A program made the translations under genes and the position numbers. DNA of 11,909 nt from JAFLCA01 sp041907145 (GTDB lineage: Bacteria; Bdellovibrionota_C; UBA2361; JAFLCA01). The stretch is from the NCBI GenBank assembly GCA_041907145.1, contig JAYRHW010000277.1:1-11909 (forward strand), written 5' to 3'. The notes below the pieces were generated by a model. The model did no database searches, was not told where the DNA came from, and worked only from the letters and a program-made list of their open reading frames with translations. This document shows positions 6,526 to 11,909 of the stretch, in pieces (within the stretch, counting starts at the first letter, position 1; the number at the start of each line of letters is the position of its first letter).

Positions 6526-7869
6526 ATGCCGCCGTTTTCTTCTTCCCACGTTAGCAAGCGCATCCTGGGCGCCGCAGCACTCGTCGCGGTGGCAACGGTG
6601 ATCGGAAAAGCGGTTGGCATGTTTAAGGAAGTGGTGTCAGCCGCGGCCTTTGGCACGGGCGATCAGATGGATGCTTTCGTCATCGCGCTTACGGTACCTG
6701 CCTACATCATCAACGTGGCTTCGGGTTCACTTAACGTCGCACTGATCCCGACTTACATTCAAGTTAGAGACAGAGAAAGCAGAGCCTCGGCGCAGGAACT
6801 GCTGACTTCCGCACTATTCCTCAATATCACTCTATTGGCAGTTCTGGCGGCGATATTGGCGCTTACGTCCCCCTACCTGTTCGATTGGATAGCGTCTGAC
6901 TTTTCGATGGACAAACGCTCTCTTTCGATATCTATGTTTTTCCTGCTGCTTCCCTGCGTACTTATTTCAGGCCTTAGCGTAACGCTTGAAGCAGTCCTAA
7001 ATGCCGAGAACCGCTTCTTCGGCGCGGGCCTTGCCCCTGCCATCGTTCCGCTAGTAGTTCTCCTTGCCGTTCTTGGTCTCGCCCCGCAGTGGGGAGCAAC
7101 GAGCCTCGCCATCGGCACCATCGGTGGGTACGTCGGTGAGCTTATTTTCGTCTGGGTCCTCTTGCGGCGCGCGTCGCTGCCGATATCGCTGCGATGGACA
7201 CGATTCCACCCCGCCCTTAGGCAGGTCCTCGAACAATATGTCCCCGCCGTCTCCGGCTCCTCTCTGATGTGCAGTGCCGTTTTGATTGATCAGGCCATGG
7301 CAGCCTCTCTCGGCAGCGGCAGCGTTTCAGCGCTCAATTACGGGAATAAAATGGTTGCTTTCGTTGTCGGCGGACTGACGATGGCGCTTGGAACTGCAGT
7401 ACTGCCCTTCTTCTCGTCTTTGGCTGCCAAGGAGGACTGGAAAGAGCTGTACCGCACCCTCAATCACTATGTATGGCTGGTGCTCCTCGTCACCGTCCCC
7501 ATGACACTTGGTTTTGTCTGGTTCTCGGATATCATTACCCGCTTGCTCTATCAACGTGGAGCCTTCACCGCCGCCGACACTTCATTGGTTTCTCATATTC
7601 AGATCGTGCTCGCCCTACAAATCCCCTTTCACACTCTAGGGATATTGTTCGTTCGCATGATATCTTCTCTAAAACTCAATTTCTTCATGCTGCTTTCGAA
7701 TATTCTCAGCGTCATGTTGAAAATCGGACTGAACTACGCGTTTATGTATACCTGGGGTGTAACGGGGATCGCTCTTTCCACGGTGTTTGTATACTTTGCC
7801 GCCGCGCTCTTTATGGGCGTCGTGGTATATCGTAGGTTGCGGACGCCGCAAACCGGAAAGGCCGCATGA
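6526..7869 (+). CDS. MurJ/MviN-type lipid-linked sugar flippase
   Basis: This 447-aa polytopic membrane protein belongs to the MOP superfamily, MurJ (MviN) branch. The N-terminal region runs VIGKAVGMFKEVV, then FGTGDQMDAFVIAL, then NVASGSLNVALIPTY, following the MurJ signature. LYQRGAFTAADT later in the chain matches the RGAFT motif. E. coli MurJ is about 511 aa with 14 helices; this one is shorter, so about 12-13 are likely. The MurJ arginines that line the cavity near the N-terminus appear here as K28 and K34, and the acidic residue is kept as D49. Such proteins flip undecaprenyl-linked sugars. Here, next to a WecA-like gene and glycosyltransferases, it probably serves the local glycan (inference) rather than lipid II. 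No Shine-Dalgarno site is seen before the ATG. The stop overlaps the next start as ATGA. Confidence 0.9.
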   Translation: MPPFSSSHVSKRILGAAALVAVATVIGKAVGMFKEVVSAAAFGTGDQMDAFVIALTVPAYIINVASGSLNVALIPTYIQVRDRESRASAQELLTSALFLNITLLAVLAAILALTSPYLFDWIASDFSMDKRSLSISMFFLLLPCVLISGLSVTLEAVLNAENRFFGAGLAPAIVPLVVLLAVLGLAPQWGATSLAIGTIGGYVGELIFVWVLLRRASLPISLRWTRFHPALRQVLEQYVPAVSGSSLMCSAVLIDQAMAASLGSGSVSALNYGNKMVAFVVGGLTMALGTAVLPFFSSLAAKEDWKELYRTLNHYVWLVLLVTVPMTLGFVWFSDIITRLLYQRGAFTAADTSLVSHIQIVLALQIPFHTLGILFVRMISSLKLNFFMLLSNILSVMLKIGLNYAFMYTWGVTGIALSTVFVYFAAALFMGVVVYRRLRTPQTGKAA

Positions 7870-8960
7870 AAATTGCGATTTTGATTTCCTCTTTACGTTG
7901 CGGCGGAACTGAGAAGACGGCCTCCCTATTGGCCAATGCCTGGATTTCACAGGGAGACCAAGTACAGATCCTGACACTGAGCGGGCCCGAAGTTGGACCA
8001 TTCTTCCCGCTCGATCCGAAAGTCCAGCATCTTCCACTCGGGCTACAGGGCGATTCCCCCACCAAACTTCATGGTCTATTGAATAACGCCAAGCGAGTAT
8101 TCGCCATTCGCCGGACTCTTCGCCGCTTACGGCCGGATGTTGTCGTCGCGTTCATGGAGGGCACTACCGCGTTGGCAATATTAGCGGCAGCAGGACTGCG
8201 GCTTCCCGTAGTTCTATCTGAAGTGGCGGTTCCAGCTTTACAGAGCTCGGGATTCTTTTGGCGGATAGTGCGAAAACTGCTCTATCCTTTTGCAACAGCC
8301 ATCGTGGTTCCCTCTCAAGGCGTACAGCACTACTTTGCCCAAGATTTAAAACTGCGTTGCTCGGTGATTCCGAATCCAGTCGAGCGCAACCCTCGCCCCA
8401 AGGCATCGGCACACGGCCCAGCGCGTCTCGTCGCGGTCGGTAGGTTGAGCAGGGAGAAGGGATTCGATACTCTTCTCGCAGCGATGGCTCTGGTGCATCA
8501 AGCGCATCCTGAGACCCGGCTCACCATATACGGGGAGGGGCCGCTTCGTGCAGAGCTCGAATCCATGCGAGATGCTCTCGGTTTGCGCTCCATCGTGGAA
8601 ATGCCCGGCACTACCAGGAGCTTAGCGAATGAGTTTCACGCCTTTGATATTTTTATCTTGTCCTCGCGTTATGAGGGCTTCGGAAACGTGCTGTGCGAGG
8701 CGATGGCTGCGGGACTCGCCGTGGTAAGCTTCGACTGCCCTACGGGACCACGCGAGATCATACGCGATGGCATCGACGGACTGCTCGTACCCGCCAATGA
8801 CGCTGCAGCCCTCGCCAATACGATTAACAGGCTCATCGAGAATGAGGAGCAGCGAATTGCACTGGCGCAGCGCGCCCCGGATATTGTGAGCCGCCTGGGC
8901 ATCGAGCAAATCGCCCAGCGCTGGCGCGAACTTTGGGCGCCTGTCGCGAGGAGCTTCTAA
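7866..8960 (+). CDS. GT4-family glycosyltransferase
   Basis: This 364-aa GT-B fold enzyme has an N-terminal acceptor domain beginning MKIAILISSLRCGGTEK (the glycine-rich GGTE at 13-16). Its C-terminal donor domain shows VAVGRLSREKG (R193 and K198, the usual phosphate-contacting pair) and IYGEGPLR. The EX7E motif in SSRYEGFGNVLCEAMAAG has E270 and E278. GT4 enzymes are retaining transferases that add sugar from a nucleotide donor, and the closing PTGPREII segment resembles GalNAc/glucose transferases of the PglH/WaaG type. It is probably a peripheral inner-face enzyme that extends the lipid-linked oligosaccharide. The ATG overlaps the flippase stop by 4 nt, so translation is probably coupled. 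The donor sugar and linkage cannot be read from the sequence. Confidence 0.92.
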   Translation: MKIAILISSLRCGGTEKTASLLANAWISQGDQVQILTLSGPEVGPFFPLDPKVQHLPLGLQGDSPTKLHGLLNNAKRVFAIRRTLRRLRPDVVVAFMEGTTALAILAAAGLRLPVVLSEVAVPALQSSGFFWRIVRKLLYPFATAIVVPSQGVQHYFAQDLKLRCSVIPNPVERNPRPKASAHGPARLVAVGRLSREKGFDTLLAAMALVHQAHPETRLTIYGEGPLRAELESMRDALGLRSIVEMPGTTRSLANEFHAFDIFILSSRYEGFGNVLCEAMAAGLAVVSFDCPTGPREIIRDGIDGLLVPANDAAALANTINRLIENEEQRIALAQRAPDIVSRLGIEQIAQRWRELWAPVARSF

Positions 8961-8961
8961 A

Positions 8962-10098
8962 ATGAGGATTTGCTTCATCATACGACGACTTGACCGCGGA
9001 GGCGCTGAGCGACAGCTCCTATCCCTCGTCAAAGGGCTCCCTAAGGGCGAATTCGAAGTCACCGTACTTGAATTCTACGAAGGAGGCGGCCTAGTACCCG
9101 AGCTGCTGCAGGTTCCCGGGGTACGTCGTGTCTGCCTCAATAAGGGTAATCGCTGGCATATGCTGGGGTTCCTTAGAAATTTTATCCGCGAGCTGCGCTC
9201 CTGCGACCCGGATATCATCCACGGCTATTTGTACGTCGCAAATATACTCGCCATCTGTTCTAGGCCATTCTTGCGCCGCCGGCCGAAGGTGGTAATGGGA
9301 TTTCGCTCCTCGAACACGCATCTTGAGCACTATGACTGGGCTGCCAGTATTTGCTCCTGGCTCGAACGCGGACTCTCCCCCTTCGCAGATCTAATGATTG
9401 CCAATTCGCACGCCGGTGCGGCGTACAGCCGCAACGTGGGATACCGCCCGAAAAAGCTCGCAGTAATTTCCAACGGCATCGATACTCAGCAATTTGCGCC
9501 CAGTGAGGAGCTGCGTGTCGCCATGCGAAAGGTGTGGAGTATCGAATCCAATCAGGTACTCATCGGAATCACCGGACGATTTGATCGCAAAAAAAACCAT
9601 CCTCTCTTTCTTCGCGCTGCGGCGCTCTATTCCAAAGAAAATCCGCAGGTGCGCTTTGTCTGCATCGGAGGTGGCTATTTCGGGGATTATCCGAACGAAC
9701 TGCAAAAATTATCCGTCGAATTGGGCCTTAAGGAACGGATCGTTTGGGCTGGAGAAACCCAAGAGATGCGATCGGCGTACTGCGCCCTTGATATCAATAC
9801 GCTCTGCTCGAACGCGGCGGAAGGCTTTCCGAATGTACTCGCCGAGGCGATGGCCTGCGGGGTCCCCTGCGTGGCGACCAACGCCGGCGACGCCAGCATT
9901 ATTCTTGGCGATGCCGGCATGGTGCTTCAGGACTCAACGCCTGATGCCATTGTCCAAGCCTGGAAGGATATGCTGAAGCGGGATCGTAAGACACTCGCTG
10001 ATGCATGCCGAAGACGCATCACTGAAAACTTCAGCATTGAGACTTTGGCGGAAAGAACCGCCACTGAGCTGCGGGGGCTGACGTGGGAATCGGCATAA
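8962..10098 (+). CDS. GT4-family glycosyltransferase
   Basis: This 378-aa GT-B protein starts with MRICFIIRRLDRGGAERQL, the common RGGAE opening of GT4 enzymes (G13-G14-A15-E16). The donor domain shows ISNGIDTQQF, ITGRFDRKKNH and the EX7E motif AEGFPNVLAEAM with E287 and E295. It would transfer a sugar from an NDP donor to the growing glycan at the inner membrane face. Strong GAGGAG (8948-8953) lies 8 nt before the ATG, and the gene starts 1 nt after the preceding stop. Its N-terminal half resembles the truncated GT4 at 11219 more than the one at 7866 (shared PKG-x-FE and the CDPDIIHGYLY versus LPDIIQGWMY segments), suggesting a related pair. Confidence 0.92.
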   Translation: MRICFIIRRLDRGGAERQLLSLVKGLPKGEFEVTVLEFYEGGGLVPELLQVPGVRRVCLNKGNRWHMLGFLRNFIRELRSCDPDIIHGYLYVANILAICSRPFLRRRPKVVMGFRSSNTHLEHYDWAASICSWLERGLSPFADLMIANSHAGAAYSRNVGYRPKKLAVISNGIDTQQFAPSEELRVAMRKVWSIESNQVLIGITGRFDRKKNHPLFLRAAALYSKENPQVRFVCIGGGYFGDYPNELQKLSVELGLKERIVWAGETQEMRSAYCALDINTLCSNAAEGFPNVLAEAMACGVPCVATNAGDASIILGDAGMVLQDSTPDAIVQAWKDMLKRDRKTLADACRRRITENFSIETLAERTATELRGLTWESA

Positions 10099-11222
10099 CT
10101 TCTCAACTGGCATTCGCTGCCGCTTGCATCTGGATTTGGGGCTTCGCGCTTACTTATAGGCGCCTCGGAGTTCCTCTGGCGCTGTTCGTCTGCACCGTAA
10201 AGGTGGGGCTAACTCTCATGTACTTCAGCTATCTGTATACCGGAGAGCTCTTGATGAAAGACGATCGAGTCTACCACGAATACAGCGTGGAGATGTTCGA
10301 TCGGGGTTGGGGCCCCCTGCGAATGATTACGGAACCCGAGGGCTGGAAGGAAATCTCAATTTTGGTTGGATCCGGTCATTATCTTTATTATTGGTGGAAC
10401 CTGCTGGCTTTTCATGTCTTTGGCAAATTTTATTATTCGCCTGTGTTCATGAATGTGGGACTTACGTTCGTTTCCGGTGTCGTGCTGGCAAGATTGGTCA
10501 ATCTGGCGGGATTTTCAAAAAATTATGAACGAGCGCTGACAGTTTTCTTTCTACTGCATTGGGATCTTCTGACATGGTCATCCTTCGTGAACCTGAAGGA
10601 TATGATAGTCCTTTGCTTGACCATATGTTCGATCTACTGCATCGCTCAGCTGGGCAGGAAAATTTCTCTCAGGCACTTTTTGCTTCTGGCGCTTATTTTC
10701 AGCCTCTTTTCGATGCTCAGGTACTACCTGCCCGTGCTCATTATCGTCGGAGCCGGGCTGTGGTTCCTGGTGGAGCTCAAGGATCGTCGCGTGTTTTTGC
10801 TCATTCCCGTCGTTATTCTTGCTCTGGTGTTTTTAGCCCCCTGGGCAACGGAGGATTTAAGTTACGTACAGCTGACGCTGCCTCTCTATCCAGCGCTGCG
10901 GTTTTTCTTGATGCCGCAATTCTGGACTCTTCAGCCTGATGAGCAATTCCTCTTCATAAGCTCGCTGTGCCATTGGTTGCTCTTCTTCCCGCTGCTCTAC
11001 GGCGCGGGCGTTCTTTGGCGGCGCTCCACGGTCACCAGGCTTTGCTTGATCTACTCAATGGTCACCATACTCTTTTATTCTCTCGTCCCGGAGCTTCAGG
11101 GATACCGGCACCGCATGCAGCTCACGTTCATAATTGCCTGGTGTCAATTTCACGCCCTATGGACTCTGTGTGCGTCGATACATGACCGGCGCCGAATTGC
11201 TGCGGGGGGCGTACTCGTGTGA
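10083..11222 (+). CDS. Polytopic membrane protein, candidate polysaccharide polymerase (Wzy-like) or GT-C enzyme
   Basis: This 379-aa protein has about nine to ten hydrophobic segments. An acidic loop after the second segment carries D60-D61 (MKDDRVYHEYS). NLKDMIVL at 170-177 and a basic ELQGYRHRMQL stretch around residues 338-347 are the notable polar motifs. Wzy-type polymerases and GT-C transferases are both multi-helix proteins with weak sequence conservation, so neither name can be proven. Polymerase is favoured by its place among the glycosyltransferases and flippase. GTG at 10083 has GGGGG (10073-10077) 5 nt upstream and overlaps the preceding gene by 16 nt. Its TGA overlaps the next GTG as GTGA, so it is tightly coupled on both sides. 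Confidence 0.75.
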   Translation: MGIGITSQLAFAAACIWIWGFALTYRRLGVPLALFVCTVKVGLTLMYFSYLYTGELLMKDDRVYHEYSVEMFDRGWGPLRMITEPEGWKEISILVGSGHYLYYWWNLLAFHVFGKFYYSPVFMNVGLTFVSGVVLARLVNLAGFSKNYERALTVFFLLHWDLLTWSSFVNLKDMIVLCLTICSIYCIAQLGRKISLRHFLLLALIFSLFSMLRYYLPVLIIVGAGLWFLVELKDRRVFLLIPVVILALVFLAPWATEDLSYVQLTLPLYPALRFFLMPQFWTLQPDEQFLFISSLCHWLLFFPLLYGAGVLWRRSTVTRLCLIYSMVTILFYSLVPELQGYRHRMQLTFIIAWCQFHALWTLCASIHDRRRIAAGGVLV

Positions 11223-11909
11223 GGCCGCTTCGAGTCCTCTTTATTACTACCGGACTGCTTCGGGGCGGAGCGGAGACTGTTCTGGGACAGCTCACCGCAG
11301 GAATGCCCAAAGGCGATTTCGAGCCAATTGTTCTGAGTCTGCGCTCTGATGGCCCTATGCGCAAAGTTCTGGAGGAGCAGGGCATTCAGGTCGTCTCGGC
11401 GGGAATGCGACCCGCTCTGCCAAGCCCCCTCGGATGGTACCGGCTTCGCAGTTTAGTCCGCGGCATCCTTCCCGATATTATCCAAGGATGGATGTACCAC
11501 GGAAATCTAGCTGCCGCCTCTGGAGCACGGGTCTTAGGACCTCGATGTCCGCTCTTCTTCGGTATACACAATTCGGTTTACAATCTCAAAAACGAGAAGC
11601 GCTTCACTGCGGCTGTCATACTTCGCGGAGCCCGCCTCTCATCGTCGTGCAGCAGAGTTATTTATTGCGCGGAGAGCACTGCTCAGCAGCATGAAGCCCT
11701 CGGGTACGAGGCCTCCCGCTCGATCGTCATTCCAAATGGATTCGACACGACGCGATTTTTGCCCGATTCCAGGGCGCGCGAGGAATTACGGCACGAATTG
11801 GGGGTTGATACCCAGACGACGCTTGTCGGATTGATGGCTCGCTTTGATCGGCACAAGAGTCATGGAGATTTCTTCGCAGCCGCTCGTCTTGTAGCAGATC
11901 AGGCCCCCA
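11219..11909 (+). CDS. GT4-family glycosyltransferase, truncated by the window end
   Basis: An open frame of 230 codons begins at GTG 11219 and runs off the end. The N-terminus RVLFITTGLLRGGAETVL has the RGGAE opening (G16-G17-A18-E19). PDIIQGWMYHGNLAA and VIPNGFDTTRF (N173-G174) follow, then GLMARFDRHKSHGDF, the start of the donor domain. These are standard GT4 features. The EX7E motif would lie beyond the window. The start overlaps the preceding stop by 4 nt (GTGA) and has GGGGGG about 8 nt upstream, so translation is likely coupled. It is probably a full enzyme of about 370 residues and is expected to add another sugar to the same glycan. Confidence 0.88.
   Translation, partial: MRPLRVLFITTGLLRGGAETVLGQLTAGMPKGDFEPIVLSLRSDGPMRKVLEEQGIQVVSAGMRPALPSPLGWYRLRSLVRGILPDIIQGWMYHGNLAAASGARVLGPRCPLFFGIHNSVYNLKNEKRFTAAVILRGARLSSSCSRVIYCAESTAQQHEALGYEASRSIVIPNGFDTTRFLPDSRAREELRHELGVDTQTTLVGLMARFDRHKSHGDFFAAARLVADQAP

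Overview
The window reads as bacterial chromosome with moderately high GC content: tRNA genes, Shine-Dalgarno sites, GTG and TTG starts, and 1-17 nt overlaps or gaps between genes. The gene families are typical of soil and subsurface Gram-negative lineages. An Acidobacteriota-like or proteobacterial host is a weak inference from style only, and no marker gene fixes the phylum.

Layout. (1) 43-320: three tRNA genes on the + strand, Thr(TGT), Gly(TCC) and Trp(CCA). (2) 363-418: a promoter-like pair whose -10 lies inside a perfect 11-bp palindrome, whose other arm carries the ribosome binding site of the next gene. (3) 419-3269: two overlapping + strand genes, a saccharopine-dehydrogenase-like oxidoreductase and a large polytopic membrane protein of GT-C/YfhO-like appearance. 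(4) 3292-4122: a convergent - strand DUF2334-type polysaccharide deacetylase. (5) 4378-11909: a glycan assembly locus on the + strand. It holds a WecA/MraY-type sugar-phosphate transferase fused to a CapD-N-like module, a MurJ/MviN-type flippase, two GT4 glycosyltransferases, a polytopic membrane protein that may be the polymerase, and a third GT4 cut by the window end.

How the genes may work together. The locus has the parts of a Wzx/Wzy-like route to an exopolysaccharide, capsule or O-antigen. The fused WecA-like enzyme would load the first sugar-phosphate on undecaprenyl phosphate, the GT4 enzymes would extend it on the cytoplasmic face, the MurJ-like protein would flip it, and the 379-aa membrane protein would polymerise it. 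The divergent deacetylase could trim acetyl groups. The flippase, GT4, GT4, membrane protein and GT4 genes are joined end to end by 1-nt spacing or 4-16-nt overlaps and are probably one operon, with a good promoter at 6471-6499.

Most unusual points: the WecA plus CapD-N fusion without an epimerase domain; the palindrome covering both promoter and ribosome binding site at 380-414; the mutually exclusive hairpins at 6412-6451; and a possible leaderless start for the flippase gene. No CRISPR array, transposase, phage gene or toxin-antitoxin pair was seen.
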